Below are positions 32,626 to 41,999 of a stretch of DNA of 64,000 nucleotides, piece after piece. The stretch is from positions 62,001 to 126,000 of the forward strand of contig JAUNTX010000004.1 in the NCBI GenBank assembly GCA_030538475.1, given 5' to 3'. Each line of letters begins with the position of its first letter. The stretch's first letter is position 1. Both the position numbers and the translations under genes were made by a program. Source of the stretch: Dermabacter sp. (GTDB taxonomy: Bacteria; Actinomycetota; Actinomycetes; Actinomycetales; Dermabacteraceae). The notes under the pieces were generated by a model. The model saw nothing but the letters and a program-made list of their open reading frames with translations, had not been told where the DNA came from and did no database searches.

Positions 32626-34181
32626 ACCCCGCCATTCTCATTGCCCTTCCCGTGCTCCTGCCGCTGCTCGGGGCGGCGTTCGCGCTGCTGACCCGCCGTC
32701 GCAGCCGCCTGCAACTGGCCGTGTCCATCGGCACGCTCGTGTGCAACCTCGCGGTCTCCGGCGTGCTCATGTACCTGGTCAACCAGAACGGGATCCTGGT
32801 TCTCCAGATCGGTAGCTGGACGCCGACACTCGGCATCGTGCTCGTGGCGGATCGCCTCACGGGCCTCATGCTGCTCGTCTCCTCCGTGGTCACCCTCGCC
32901 GTGCTCGTGTACGCGAGCGCGCAGACCATTTCGGACAACGTGGAGCGCACGCCCGTCGCGATCTTCCACCCGAGCTACCTGCTGCTCGTGACCGGCGTGT
33001 CGATCGCGTTCGTCGCGGGCGACCTCTTCAACATGTACGTCGGCTTCGAGGTCCTGCTTGCCGCGTCGTTCGTGCTGCTCACGCTCGGTGGCTCCGCGAG
33101 CCGGGTGCGGGCCGCGACCACGTACGTCATCGTCTCGCTGCTCAGCTCCGTGCTGTTCCTCGTCGGCATCGCCGCCACCTACGCGGCCGTCGGCACGGTC
33201 AACCTCGCCGAGATCGCCGTGCGGATGGATCACGTGGATGCCACCACGCGCCTGAGCATCGAGTTCATCCTCCTCATCGCTTTCGCGGTCAAGGCCGCGA
33301 TCTTCCCCCTGTCGGCGTGGCTGCCGGACTCGTATCCGACGGCGCCCGCGCCCGTGACCGCCGTGTTCGCGGGCCTGCTCACGAAGGTCGGGATCTACGC
33401 GATCATCCGCCTGGAAACACTCATGTTCCCCGAGTCGGAGATTTCGACCGTGCTGCTTGTGGCGGCGGGGCTCAGCCTCGTGATCGGGATCTTCGGGGCG
33501 ATTGCCCAGACCGACCTCAAGCGCGTCCTCTCGTTCACGCTCGTGAGCCACATGGGCTACATGATGTTCGGTATCGGCATCTCCTCGCAGCTGTCGATGA
33601 CCGCGACCGTGTACTACGTGGCCCACCACATCACCGTGCAGTCCACCCTGTTTCTCGCGGCGGGGCTCATCGAACACAAGGGCGGCACCACGAACCTCGC
33701 GCGGCTCGGCGGGCTCGCGAAACTGGCCCCGTGGCTCGCGGTCATCTTCTTCGTGCCCGCCATGAACCTCGCGGGCGTGCCGCCGTTCTCCGGCTTCATC
33801 GGCAAGGTGGGCCTCATCCAGGGCGGTATCGACAACGGCGGCGTGCTGGCTTGGATCCTCGTCGGCCTCTCCGTCGCGGTGAGCCTCTTGACCCTCTACG
33901 CCATCGCGAAGGTCTGGAACCGCGCGTTCTGGCAGGAGACCCCTGCGGACATCGTGGAGAACGCGCCGCGCACCCCGTGGCTCATGAGCGGCGCGACCGC
34001 CGCCCTCGTGGTGTTCTCGCTCGGCCTGACCGTCTTCGCGGGCCCGCTCATGAACTACTCGGAAAGCGCCGCCGAATCGCTCCTCGAGCGCGCCCCCTAC
34101 GTGAGCGCCGTGCTGGGTGACGAGGCCGTGGATCGCATGGTGTACCTCATCAACGATTCGGGACACGGAGAGGAGAAGTAG
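32622..34181 (+). CDS. mrpD: Mrp Na+/H+ antiporter subunit D (NuoN/M-like)
   Basis: A 519-residue, 14-helix proton-antiporter-type subunit. MYVGFEVLLAASFVLLTLGG contains the conserved Glu of helix 5, and KAAIFPLSAWLPDSYPTAPAPVTAVFAGLLTKVG the Lys and the Pro-rich segment. FSLVSHMGYMMFGIGI-like and FSGFIGKVGLIQGG segments follow. It overlaps mrpC by ATGA and is followed by mrpE after 1 nt. Together with MrpA it forms the ion-translocating part of the complex. Confidence 0.96.
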   Translation: MNPAILIALPVLLPLLGAAFALLTRRRSRLQLAVSIGTLVCNLAVSGVLMYLVNQNGILVLQIGSWTPTLGIVLVADRLTGLMLLVSSVVTLAVLVYASAQTISDNVERTPVAIFHPSYLLLVTGVSIAFVAGDLFNMYVGFEVLLAASFVLLTLGGSASRVRAATTYVIVSLLSSVLFLVGIAATYAAVGTVNLAEIAVRMDHVDATTRLSIEFILLIAFAVKAAIFPLSAWLPDSYPTAPAPVTAVFAGLLTKVGIYAIIRLETLMFPESEISTVLLVAAGLSLVIGIFGAIAQTDLKRVLSFTLVSHMGYMMFGIGISSQLSMTATVYYVAHHITVQSTLFLAAGLIEHKGGTTNLARLGGLAKLAPWLAVIFFVPAMNLAGVPPFSGFIGKVGLIQGGIDNGGVLAWILVGLSVAVSLLTLYAIAKVWNRAFWQETPADIVENAPRTPWLMSGATAALVVFSLGLTVFAGPLMNYSESAAESLLERAPYVSAVLGDEAVDRMVYLINDSGHGEEK

Positions 34182-34182
34182 C

Positions 34183-34764
34183 GTGAGGCTCAAAAACCGC
34201 GTGCGGACCCTGTCCGATCACTGGATCGGGATCATCGGCGCCGTCCTCTTCTGGTGCCTGCTGTGGGGATCCTTCAGCCCCCTCACTCTGCTCGGTGGCC
34301 TGCTGGCGGCGATCCTCGTCCACGTGCTCTTCCCGCTGCCGCCCGTCGGCCGCGAGCTGGCCCTGCGGCCCCTGCACGCCCTCGTCTTCGTCCTCGTGTT
34401 CCTCAAGGACCTCGCCGTCTCGAGCGCGCAGGTGTCGTGGTACGCCCTGCGGCCCTCGGGAAGCCCGGGCTCGAGCGTGGTCGCCGTGCAGTTGCGTTCG
34501 CGCAGCGACCTCTTCCTGACCTTCACGGGCGTGCTCGCCACGCTGATTCCCGGCTCGGTCGTGGTGGAGGCGCAGCGCTCCACGGGCACGCTCTTCTTCC
34601 ACACCATCGGGGTCACCACCCAGGAGGAGGCCGACGACATGCGCCAGGTGATCCTCGCGCAAGAAGTGCGCGCGCTCAAGGCCTTCGCCTCGCGCGAGAT
34701 TCTTGCCGACGCGGGCCTCGTCAAGGGCTCCCGTGGGCCGTACATGAGCGAGGAGGGACGCTGA
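34183..34764 (+). CDS. mrpE: Mrp Na+/H+ antiporter subunit E
   Basis: A 193-residue subunit. Two N-terminal membrane helices (about residues 15-55) are followed by the conserved LKDLAVSSAQVSWYALRP segment, then a cytoplasmic domain with LATLIPGSVVVEAQRSTGTLFFHTIGV, the MrpE hallmark (LTPGT-like). The GTG at 34183 follows the mrpD stop by one base, behind GGAGAGGAGAAG. The reading frame extends upstream into mrpD but without family similarity. Confidence 0.93.
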   Translation: MRLKNRVRTLSDHWIGIIGAVLFWCLLWGSFSPLTLLGGLLAAILVHVLFPLPPVGRELALRPLHALVFVLVFLKDLAVSSAQVSWYALRPSGSPGSSVVAVQLRSRSDLFLTFTGVLATLIPGSVVVEAQRSTGTLFFHTIGVTTQEEADDMRQVILAQEVRALKAFASREILADAGLVKGSRGPYMSEEGR

Positions 34765-34765
34765 C

Positions 34766-35125
34766 GTGAGTATCGAGTGGATCCTGTTGGGCGCCGCCTT
34801 CCTGCTCGGCATCGCCATGATTCCGGTGGTGCAGCGGATGATCGTGGGCCCCACCATCTTGGACCGGGCCGTGGGCCTCGACATGGCGCTCGTGTACGTC
34901 GTCATGGGCCTCGGCCTGTATACGGCCGCGACCGGCACCGCTTTCGCCATCGTGCCCGCCCTGGCCCTCACCGGCACCGGCTTCATCGGCACCCTCGCCC
35001 TCGCGCGCTTCGTCGCGCGTGAAGACGGCTCCGAACCGGCCGCCACGATGGAACAGGTGAGCGCGGAAGAATCGGTCGCGACCGGGGCCTCGGCGCCGTC
35101 GGCCTTTGGGGAGGTGAAGCGATGA
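34766..35125 (+). CDS. mrpF: Mrp Na+/H+ antiporter subunit F
   Basis: A 119-residue subunit with three membrane helices. RMIVGPTILDRAVGLDM is the MrpF signature (GPT-x-x-DR). Helices follow at YVVMGLGLYTAATGTAFAI and ALALTGTGFIGTLALARF. A 30-residue polar tail is slightly longer than usual. The GTG start lies one base after the mrpE stop, and the stop overlaps mrpG by ATGA. Confidence 0.93.
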   Translation: MSIEWILLGAAFLLGIAMIPVVQRMIVGPTILDRAVGLDMALVYVVMGLGLYTAATGTAFAIVPALALTGTGFIGTLALARFVAREDGSEPAATMEQVSAEESVATGASAPSAFGEVKR

Positions 35126-35703
35126 GCGTCGCCGATTGGGTTGGCTCGGTCTTCATCATTGCGGGCATCCTCGTGGCCGCCGTGGCGTCCGTGGGCCTCG
35201 TGCGCTTTCCCGACGTGCTTTCGCGCATGCACGCCGCCTCCAAACCGCAAACGTTCGGCCTGATCCTCCTGCTCGTGGGCGTTGCCATCGTGGTGGGGGA
35301 CTGGGCGATTGCGGGCATGCTCGCCCTCGTGGGCGGCGCGCAGCTGCTCACCATCACGGCGGCGAGCGCGATGCTGGGCCGCGCGGCGTTCCGGCGCGGC
35401 TTCGTTCACGGCGGCCAGTACGCGATTGATGAGCTGACGCCGCGCCTGGCCGTGGGTCAGAGCGGCGACGATGACGATGACGGCTTCATCGACGAGGACC
35501 CCATGGAGCGCCGCCCCGAGGGCGTGGACATCTCCGAGGCGCTGCCTTCGAACACGCTCACCGAAACTACGGGCCTCGAGCTGGCCACCCTCAAGGAGTT
35601 CTGGAACGCGGAGGCCGACGACGACACCGAGGTGCACGACAACGAAAAGCCTCGCACGGGCGAGTTCTCCGTCGTGGATCCGGGAGAGTACCCGAAGCAC
35701 TAG
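35122..35703 (+). CDS. mrpG: Mrp Na+/H+ antiporter subunit G with long acidic tail
   Basis: A 193-residue subunit. The three-helix MrpG core covers about residues 1-95, with VGLVRFPDVLSRMHAASKPQTFG as the family motif (G-x-x-R-x-P-D...R-x-H). The typical length is 110-125 residues; here about 75 extra residues follow, rich in Asp and Glu (SGDDDDDGFIDEDP) and ending in a structured-looking GEFSVVDPGEYPKH. MrpC of the same operon also carries an acidic tail. It is the last mrp gene; an MFS gene begins 3 nt later. Confidence 0.94.
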   Translation: MSVADWVGSVFIIAGILVAAVASVGLVRFPDVLSRMHAASKPQTFGLILLLVGVAIVVGDWAIAGMLALVGGAQLLTITAASAMLGRAAFRRGFVHGGQYAIDELTPRLAVGQSGDDDDDGFIDEDPMERRPEGVDISEALPSNTLTETTGLELATLKEFWNAEADDDTEVHDNEKPRTGEFSVVDPGEYPKH

Positions 35704-35706
35704 GCG

Positions 35707-36948
35707 ATGACTGATTCCGTGTGGCGCCTAGCCTCGTTCCGGTGGATCATCGCCTCCCAGGGGTGGGCGCTGACCGGCACGGTCATCGGGAACGTCGCCA
35801 TCCCGCTCGTCGCCGTCACGGTCCTCGGCGCCGGAGCCTTCGAGCTCAGCATGGTCAGTGTGGCCCGCTACCTGCCGAACCTCCTATTCAGCGCCCTGCT
35901 CGGGATCCAGGTTGATCGCCTTCGGCTCCGACGCGCGGCTGTCGCCGCGGATTGGGCCCGCGCCGCGATCCTCGCCATCATTCCCCTCGCCTGGATGGCC
36001 GGGCACCTCAACCTGTGGCTGCTCATCGGCGTCTCGGCGGCCCTCGGGACCGTCCGCATCGTGTTCGACCTGGCACTGTCGTCAGCCATCCCGCTCCTGA
36101 TCCCGGAGCATCAACGCAAGCGCGCCAACGCGAGCTTCGAGACTCTTGGGACGATCGCGAATGTGGCGGGTCCGGGCCTCGGCGGTCTCGTTGTAGCAGT
36201 CATCGGGGCGCCGCTCGCGCTGCTGGTCAACGCCGTCACCTACGTGGCCTCCGCGCTGTGTCTGCGCAGGCTTCCCGAACCGGAACGCCCGCCCACCGAC
36301 GAGGAGGCCGAGGGCCGGAAGGGCTGGCAGGTGCTCGGCCGGGGATTCGTGGAACTGGCGAGGCAGCCCGTCCTCGTGGCGCTCATCGGCGCCGGAGCGC
36401 TCTCGAACATGGCGCTCATGGCCTTTCAGAGCGTCTACTTCGCCTATGCACTCGAGCAGTGGGGGCTCTCGGAGTTTGTCGCGGCCGCCATCCTGGTCGC
36501 CGTCGCGTTCGGCACCATCGTAGGCAACCTCGCCGCAGAGCCCTGGTCGAACCGGACTGTCGCCAGAAAGATCCTGATGGTGGCCTTCTCGGTGGGGGCC
36601 GTGGGCTCCTTGCCCCTGTTGGTCCTCACTCAGCATCCGGGTGCAGCAATCGCGCTGCTCGTCACGTCATTTGTGCTCTGGGGATTCGCCTTCGGCGTCT
36701 CGAACGTCATCAGCACCACGTATCGGCAAAAAGTCATCCCCGCGGCCGTCATGGGCCGCGTCCTCGGAGCCGCCCGTACCCTCGTTTTCGGCGCCTTCCC
36801 CTTCGGGGCGGCGGCCGGCGGGGTGGTGGCGGGCCAGTGGGGTTTCACGGGCGTCGCGGTGCTCAATGTCGCTCTCAACCTCGTGGCCGTCACGGTGCTG
36901 ATCCTCGGCCTTCGGCACTCGCGGGCTACGGAACTCTCCGAGATTTAA
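35707..36948 (+). CDS. MFS transporter (EntS/MFS_3-like)
   Basis: A 413-residue, 12-helix MFS carrier. SVARYLPNLLFSALLGIQVDRLRLRR covers the loop 2-3 signature, and LIPEHQRKRANASFETLGTIANVAGPGLGGLV is the MFS_3 landmark. Its ATG is 3 nt after the mrpG stop, so it may be read through from the mrp operon, although a functional tie to cation transport is not evident. It is probably an exporter; the substrate is unknown. It ends 96 nt before the strong fhs terminator, which faces it. Confidence 0.85.
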   Translation: MTDSVWRLASFRWIIASQGWALTGTVIGNVAIPLVAVTVLGAGAFELSMVSVARYLPNLLFSALLGIQVDRLRLRRAAVAADWARAAILAIIPLAWMAGHLNLWLLIGVSAALGTVRIVFDLALSSAIPLLIPEHQRKRANASFETLGTIANVAGPGLGGLVVAVIGAPLALLVNAVTYVASALCLRRLPEPERPPTDEEAEGRKGWQVLGRGFVELARQPVLVALIGAGALSNMALMAFQSVYFAYALEQWGLSEFVAAAILVAVAFGTIVGNLAAEPWSNRTVARKILMVAFSVGAVGSLPLLVLTQHPGAAIALLVTSFVLWGFAFGVSNVISTTYRQKVIPAAVMGRVLGAARTLVFGAFPFGAAAGGVVAGQWGFTGVAVLNVALNLVAVTVLILGLRHSRATELSEI

Positions 36949-37044
36949 CGGCCAATCCGCCCCCTTTGAGGCGAGCCTCGCGTACGCTCATTGCCGCCCA
37001 AGCGGGGCACCCGGGGTAGCCATAACTTCGAGCAGCGAAAAAAA

Positions 37045-37085
37045 AAGGGGTGGCCCCGTCGATGCGTTCGACGGGGCCACCCCTT
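37045..37085 (-). terminator. strong rho-independent terminator of fhs
   Basis: Two perfect 18-nt arms (37045-37062 and 37068-37085) enclose a 5-nt loop. On the minus strand the stem is followed by nine T residues, ending the fhs transcript 20 nt after its stop codon. It can also catch read-through from the MFS gene on the plus strand. Confidence 0.95.
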
Positions 37086-37104
37086 ATGTGTGGGCAGGCG
37101 GGTG

Positions 37105-38778
37105 CTAGAAGAGACCCACCGCATTGCCGTCATCGTCCACGCCCATGCGCAGGGCGGCCGGTTCCTTCGGCAGGCCCGGCATGGTCATGACGGAGCCGGT
37201 GAGGGCCACGACGAAACCGGCGCCGAGGCGCGGGATGAGGTCACGCACGTGCAGCGTGTGGTCCTCGGGGGCGCCGAGCTTCGTGGCGTCGTCGGAGAAC
37301 GAGTACTGGGTCTTGGCCATGCACACCGGCAGGGTGTCCCACCCGTTCTTCTTGAGGCGGCGCAGTGCTGCGGGGGCGCCGTCCACGAACTGCACCTCGC
37401 TCGCGCCGTAGACCTCGCGGGCAATGGTCTCGATGGCGTTTTCGATGCCGTCGGCCGGGTCGTAGAGGTGGGAGAAGTTGCCGCCCTCCTCGATCGCGGC
37501 GAGCACCTGATCGGCGAGGTCGAGAGCGCCCTCGCCGCCCTTCGCCCAGACCTCGGAGAGCGCGGCCTTGAAGCCGTTCTCCTTCGCCCAGTCGAGCACG
37601 GCTTCCAGTTCGGCTTCGGTGTCGCTCGGGAAGCGGTTGAGGGCCACGACCGGCTCGAGGCCGAACTTGCGGATGTTCTCGAGGTGGCGGCGCAGGTTGT
37701 CGGTGCCCGCGATGGCCGCGTCCACGTTCTCGCTGCCCAGATCGGCCTTGGCCACGCCGCCGTGCATCTTCAGGGCGCGCACGGTCGCCACGATCACGAC
37801 GGCATCGGGCGCGAAACCGCCAAAGCGGGCCTTAATGTTGAGGAACTTTTCGCCGCCCAGATCGGACCCGAAACCGGCCTCGGTCACGGCGATGTCGCCG
37901 AGGGAGCGGGCGAGGTTCGTGGCGATGATCGAGTTGCAGCCGTGGGCGATGTTGGCGAATGGGCCGCCGTGTACGAGGGCGGGGGTGCCGCCGAGGGTCT
38001 GCACGAGGTTCGGGTTCAGCGCATCCTTGAGCAGCATCGTGATCGCGCCTTCGACCTTGAGGTCGCGCACCCGTACCGGCTCGCGGTCGAAGGTGTAGCC
38101 CACAACGATGGAGGCGATGCGTTCCTGCAGGTCCTTGAGGTCCGTGGCCAGGCACAGGATCGCCATGATTTCGGACGCGACCACGATGTCGAAGCCGTCC
38201 TCGCGGGGCATGCCCTGGGCGGGACCGCCGAGACCCACGACGATGGAGCGCAGCTCGCGGTCGTTGACGTCGAGCACGCGCTTCCACTGGATGCGGCGGG
38301 GGTCAATGTTCAGGGGGTTGCCCTGCTGGATGCTGTTGTCCAGCAGCGCCGCGAGCGTGTTGTTGGCGATCTGGATGGCGTGGAAATCGCCCGTGAAGTG
38401 CAGGTTGATGTCCTCCATGGGCACCACCTGGGCGTAGCCGCCGCCGGTCGCGCCACCCTTGACACCCATGACGGGGCCGAGCGAAGGCTCGCGCAGTGCC
38501 ACCGTGGTCTTCTTGCCCTTGAGGGTGAAGGCGTCGGCGAGGCCCACCGTCGTGGTGGACTTGCCTTCGCCCGCGGGGGTGGGGGAGAGGGCGGAGACGA
38601 GCACGAGCTTCGCCGTCGGCTTCTTCTCGCCGAGTTTGCGCATATCCACCTTGGCCTTGTTCCAGCCGTAGGGGATGAGGGCGTCCTCGGGGATGCCCGC
38701 GGTCGCGGCGATCTCCGTGATGGGCTTGAGCGTGTGAGCCTGGGCGATCCGCAGATCGGGGTTGTCGGTGGCCGACAT
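37105..38778 (-). CDS. fhs: formate--tetrahydrofolate ligase
   Basis: A 557-residue enzyme, the usual length. It makes 10-formyl-THF from formate, ATP and THF for purine synthesis and formyl-Met. The ATP loop is TPAGEGKST (residues 67-75); [24 protein letters not shown] and HFTGDFHAI follow, then NDRELRSI and a C-terminal [21 protein letters not shown] region. The ATG has a strong AAGGAGA Shine-Dalgarno 8 nt upstream. The gene is monocistronic, bounded by the terminator at 37045-37085. Confidence 0.97.
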   Translation of the reverse strand: MSATDNPDLRIAQAHTLKPITEIAATAGIPEDALIPYGWNKAKVDMRKLGEKKPTAKLVLVSALSPTPAGEGKSTTTVGLADAFTLKGKKTTVALREPSLGPVMGVKGGATGGGYAQVVPMEDINLHFTGDFHAIQIANNTLAALLDNSIQQGNPLNIDPRRIQWKRVLDVNDRELRSIVVGLGGPAQGMPREDGFDIVVASEIMAILCLATDLKDLQERIASIVVGYTFDREPVRVRDLKVEGAITMLLKDALNPNLVQTLGGTPALVHGGPFANIAHGCNSIIATNLARSLGDIAVTEAGFGSDLGGEKFLNIKARFGGFAPDAVVIVATVRALKMHGGVAKADLGSENVDAAIAGTDNLRRHLENIRKFGLEPVVALNRFPSDTEAELEAVLDWAKENGFKAALSEVWAKGGEGALDLADQVLAAIEEGGNFSHLYDPADGIENAIETIAREVYGASEVQFVDGAPAALRRLKKNGWDTLPVCMAKTQYSFSDDATKLGAPEDHTLHVRDLIPRLGAGFVVALTGSVMTMPGLPKEPAALRMGVDDDGNAVGLF

Positions 38779-38937
38779 ACAAAATCTCCTTCGATTTTCG
38801 GGGTCCGGGCGGTGGACAGCGCCGCCGGGGAGAGCCCGCGATCAGGCCGCGGGCGTGCCCCTTCATTGTTTCAGAACGTGCCTGGCATGAGACCGGGGCA
38901 GGGGTGCTCGGGCCCGCCCGCAAGGCGGGGCCGCAGG

Positions 38938-39804
38938 TTAACTGCCCGGCATGCCGGATCGGAAGGCGATGTGGGGGCCGAAGCGGGCCCGCATCACCTC
39001 GATGGCCTCGGGGTTTTCGTCAATGAGCAGGAAACGTCGGCCCAGCGCCTCGGCCGCGGCGCCCGTGGTCCCGGAGCCCGCGAAGAAGTCGAGCACCCAG
39101 TCCCCCTCGCTGCTCGAGGCCTGGATGATGCGCCGGAGGATCCCGAGCGGTTTTTGGGTCGCGTACCCGGTCTTTTCCCTGCCGGTGGGCGAGACGATGG
39201 TGTGCCACCACACGTCGGTGGGCAGCTTGCCGCGGGCCGCCTTTTCGGGCGTGACGAGCCCGGGCGCCATGTACGGTTCGCGATCTACCGCCTCCGCGTG
39301 GAACGTGTAGCGCTCGGGGTTCTTGACGTACACGAGGATTGTGTCGTGCTTCGCGGGCCACTTCTTCTTCGTCCGCGCCCCGTAGTCGTAGGCCCACACG
39401 ATTTCGTTGAGGAAGCACTCGCGGCCAAAAAGGGCGTCCAGCAGGACTTTCGCGTAGTGCACCTCACGGTAGTCCAGATGCAGGTAGAGGGTGCCGTGGG
39501 GGGCGAGCAGGCGCCACGCCTCCTCGATGCGTGGTTCGAGGAAGGCCCAGTAGTCGCCGAACGAATCGTTGTAGGCCGTGACCGTGCCGCGTACCGTCGC
39601 GTAGCTCTTGCCCTGAAAACCGAGGCGACTGCCCCCTTCGGCGGGGACCGTGCGAATGTTCTGGCGCCGCTGCTTCTTGCCCGTGTTGAAGGGCGGGTCC
39701 AGGTAGATGAGAGGGAACGCATCGGACGGAAGCGTGCGCAGGATCGGGAGGTTATCGCCCGCCAGCACGGTGCTCGGGCCCTCTGGCGTCCAGGGATGTG
39801 TCAC
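38938..39804 (-). CDS. orphan DNA adenine/cytosine-N4 methyltransferase (beta class)
   Basis: A 288-residue site-specific methyltransferase. Motif IV DPPF (residues 36-39, in YLDPPFNTG) comes before the AdoMet motif I (LDFFAGSGTTG, near the C-terminus), which is the beta-class order. A basic, divergent target-recognition stretch (TKKKWPAKHDTILVYVKN) lies between. No restriction endonuclease or specificity subunit is nearby, so it is an orphan, perhaps for regulation or strand marking. The GTG at 39804 follows TAGACT by 6 nt, indicating a leaderless message. It is divergent from the AdaA-AlkA gene. Confidence 0.9.
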   Translation of the reverse strand: MTHPWTPEGPSTVLAGDNLPILRTLPSDAFPLIYLDPPFNTGKKQRRQNIRTVPAEGGSRLGFQGKSYATVRGTVTAYNDSFGDYWAFLEPRIEEAWRLLAPHGTLYLHLDYREVHYAKVLLDALFGRECFLNEIVWAYDYGARTKKKWPAKHDTILVYVKNPERYTFHAEAVDREPYMAPGLVTPEKAARGKLPTDVWWHTIVSPTGREKTGYATQKPLGILRRIIQASSSEGDWVLDFFAGSGTTGAAAEALGRRFLLIDENPEAIEVMRARFGPHIAFRSGMPGS

Positions 39805-39969
39805 CCGGCAAGTCTAGCCGGGGTGGCGCGGGCCCGCGTCGGTGCGTGAGGCGGGGCGTAGCGGGTGGGAAGGAGTCAGGGCCGACGTTCGCCGTGGCCA
39901 CGATCCGGCGCCGAACGCGATGTCGCAATCCTGCGAGTATGGGGCCGGGGAGCGGGGCACACTGGAGTC

Positions 39970-41415
39970 ATGCTTTCTCGTGAGACGTGCCTGCGGGCCA
40001 TCGCCAGCCGCGACCGCCGGTTCGATGGTCAGTTCTTCATGGCCGTGCGCACGACCGGGATCTACTGCCGCCCCAGCTGCCCCGCGATGACCCCGAAGCC
40101 GAACAACGTGTCCTTTTACCCGAGCGCGGCCGCCGCGCAGGGCGCGGGCTATCGGGCGTGCAGGCGATGCCGCCCCGATACGGTCCCGGGCTCTCCCGAA
40201 TGGGACGTGCGCTCAGATCAGGTGGCGCGCGCGGTGCGGATGATCGCCGACGGTTTCCTGGACCGCGATGGTGTTCCCGCGCTCGCGCATCGCCTCGGGT
40301 ATTCCGTGCGGCACCTGCAGCGCACCGTCCGCGAAGAACTGGGAGCCTCGCCCGTCGCGCTCGCGAGGGCGCAGCGGGCCCACACGGCGCGGATCCTCGC
40401 CGAAGGTACCGACATGCCGCTCACCGACGTGGCGTTCGCCGCGGGCTTTGGTTCGGTGCGGGCGTTCAACGAGGCCGTGCGCACCGCTTACGGGGCATCG
40501 CCGCGCGAGCTTCGCGGTGCCAGGCGCCAGGCCGCCACGCCGGGCGCCCTGAGCCTGCGGCTCGCGTATCGGGAGCCGTTCGAGCCGAGCAATGTGTTCG
40601 GTCACCTCGCGGCCACGGCGATCCCCGGGGTCGAGGAATGGCGCGACGGCGCCTACCGTCGGACCCTCCGGCTTCCCCACGGCCCGGGCATCGTCGCGCT
40701 CGCCCCCGGCGCCGGGGTGGTCGAGGCGACGCTGTGGCTCACCGACCTGCGCGACCTCACGCCCGCGATTGCCCGCTGCCGCCGCCTGCTGGATCTGGAC
40801 GCGGACGCCGAGACCATCGGCGAGCAGCTTGGCCGCGATCCGCTGCTCGCCCCGCTCGTGGCCGCCGCGCCCGGTCGCCGCGTGCCACGCATGCCCGACG
40901 CCGCCGAGTTCGCCCTGCGCGCCGTCATCGGCCAGCAGGTGTCCACGGCCGCGGCCCGCACCCAGGCCGCGGCGATTGTTCGCCGCTTCGGCCCGAGCAT
41001 CGAGGACCCGGCGGGCGGCCTCACCCACCTGTTCCCCTCGCCGGAGGACCTCGAGTCCTTCACGGCGGCAGACTTGCCCGGCTTTCGCGCCCGGGCCGAG
41101 ACCGCGGTGCGGATGGTGCGCGCACTCGCCGACGGCACCGTGGATCTGGGCCCCGAGGCCGACTGGGACGAGGCCAGGTCGCGCCTGTCGGCCCTGAAGG
41201 GCGTGGGGCCCTGGACCATCGAGATGATCGCCATGCGCGCCCTGGGCGATCCCGACGCCTTCCCCGCCACCGACCTCGGTCTGCTGCGAGTGGGGCGTTC
41301 CCTCGGCGTCTCGCTCGCGCAGCTGAGTCCTCGATGGAGCCCGTGGCGCAGCTACGCCACGCAGTACCTGTGGGCGCTCGAGGATCACCCCATCAGTCAC
41401 CTGCCGCCCCCGTGA
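39970..41415 (+). CDS. AdaA-like methyl-sensor domain fused to AraC HTH and AlkA 3-methyladenine DNA glycosylase
   Basis: A 481-residue three-part protein. Residues 1-75 form the Ada zinc domain with Cys33, Cys37, Cys64 and Cys67 in Ada-like spacing; Cys33 would be the methylphosphotriester acceptor. Residues 80-190 hold an AraC-type double HTH (PLTDVAFAAGFGSVRAFNEAVR). The rest is AlkA: an N-terminal beta domain, then a HhH motif (LSALKGVGPWTIEMIAMRALG) with the catalytic Asp in DAFPATDLGL. It should sense alkylation, activate repair genes and excise 3-methyladenine. CACACT 6 nt before the ATG suggests a leaderless start. ogt lies 48 nt downstream. Confidence 0.93.
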   Translation: MLSRETCLRAIASRDRRFDGQFFMAVRTTGIYCRPSCPAMTPKPNNVSFYPSAAAAQGAGYRACRRCRPDTVPGSPEWDVRSDQVARAVRMIADGFLDRDGVPALAHRLGYSVRHLQRTVREELGASPVALARAQRAHTARILAEGTDMPLTDVAFAAGFGSVRAFNEAVRTAYGASPRELRGARRQAATPGALSLRLAYREPFEPSNVFGHLAATAIPGVEEWRDGAYRRTLRLPHGPGIVALAPGAGVVEATLWLTDLRDLTPAIARCRRLLDLDADAETIGEQLGRDPLLAPLVAAAPGRRVPRMPDAAEFALRAVIGQQVSTAAARTQAAAIVRRFGPSIEDPAGGLTHLFPSPEDLESFTAADLPGFRARAETAVRMVRALADGTVDLGPEADWDEARSRLSALKGVGPWTIEMIAMRALGDPDAFPATDLGLLRVGRSLGVSLAQLSPRWSPWRSYATQYLWALEDHPISHLPPP

Positions 41416-41463
41416 GCGGCCGCTCACCGTCCGCATCTGCCCACCCTCTAGGAAAGGCCCCTC

Positions 41464-41949
41464 ATGCCCTACGCCATCCTCGAATCGCCCGTCGGGTACC
41501 TCACGCTCGTCACCGACGCCTCCGGCGCCCTCACCTCCCTCACCATGCACGCCGAGCCCACCCCGGGCAGCGGCGAGCAGGGCGGTGCGGGACTCGACCG
41601 GGCCGTGGCCCAGCTCGGCGAATACTTCGCCGGGGAGCGCCGCACCTTCGATCTGCCGCTCGCCCCGCACGGCACTGACTTCCAGCAGCGAGTGTGGCAG
41701 GCCCTACGCGGCATCGAGTTCGGCCAGACCCGCAGCTACGGGGAGATCGCCGCGCAGATCGGCCAGCCCACCGCGAGCCGCGCCGTGGGGCTTGCCAATG
41801 GCCGCAACCCCATTTCCATCGTGGTGCCGTGTCACCGCGTGGTGGGCGCCTCGGGCGCCCTGACCGGCTATGCCCACGGCGTTGAGCGCAAGCGCTGGCT
41901 GCTCGCCCACGAACAGGGCCGGGACGCGCCGCGCCTCAGCTTCCCGTAG
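41464..41949 (+). CDS. ogt: methylated-DNA--[protein]-cysteine S-methyltransferase
   Basis: A 161-residue suicide repair protein that takes methyl from O6-methylguanine or O4-methylthymine. The acceptor motif is PCHRV with Cys123, and the preceding [13 protein letters not shown] and [19 protein letters not shown] segments make up the HTH and Asn hinge. AGGAAAGG stands before the ATG. It directly follows the AdaA-AlkA gene and most likely forms an adaptive-response operon with it. Confidence 0.96.
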   Translation: MPYAILESPVGYLTLVTDASGALTSLTMHAEPTPGSGEQGGAGLDRAVAQLGEYFAGERRTFDLPLAPHGTDFQQRVWQALRGIEFGQTRSYGEIAAQIGQPTASRAVGLANGRNPISIVVPCHRVVGASGALTGYAHGVERKRWLLAHEQGRDAPRLSFP

Positions 41950-41999
41950 GGCGTGGTCCGAGGGTGCGTGGGGGTGGGCGGCGCACTACCCTGGTGCCC

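Noticed and set aside
38910..38937. GC-rich imperfect hairpin downstream of the methyltransferase gene
   Set aside because: The stem needs a bulge and no T-tract follows, so a terminator call is not supported.
36991..39849. A 952-codon open frame on the plus strand across fhs and the methyltransferase
   Set aside because: Both genes on the minus strand are complete and well recognised; the plus-strand frame shows no domain and runs through the fhs terminator.
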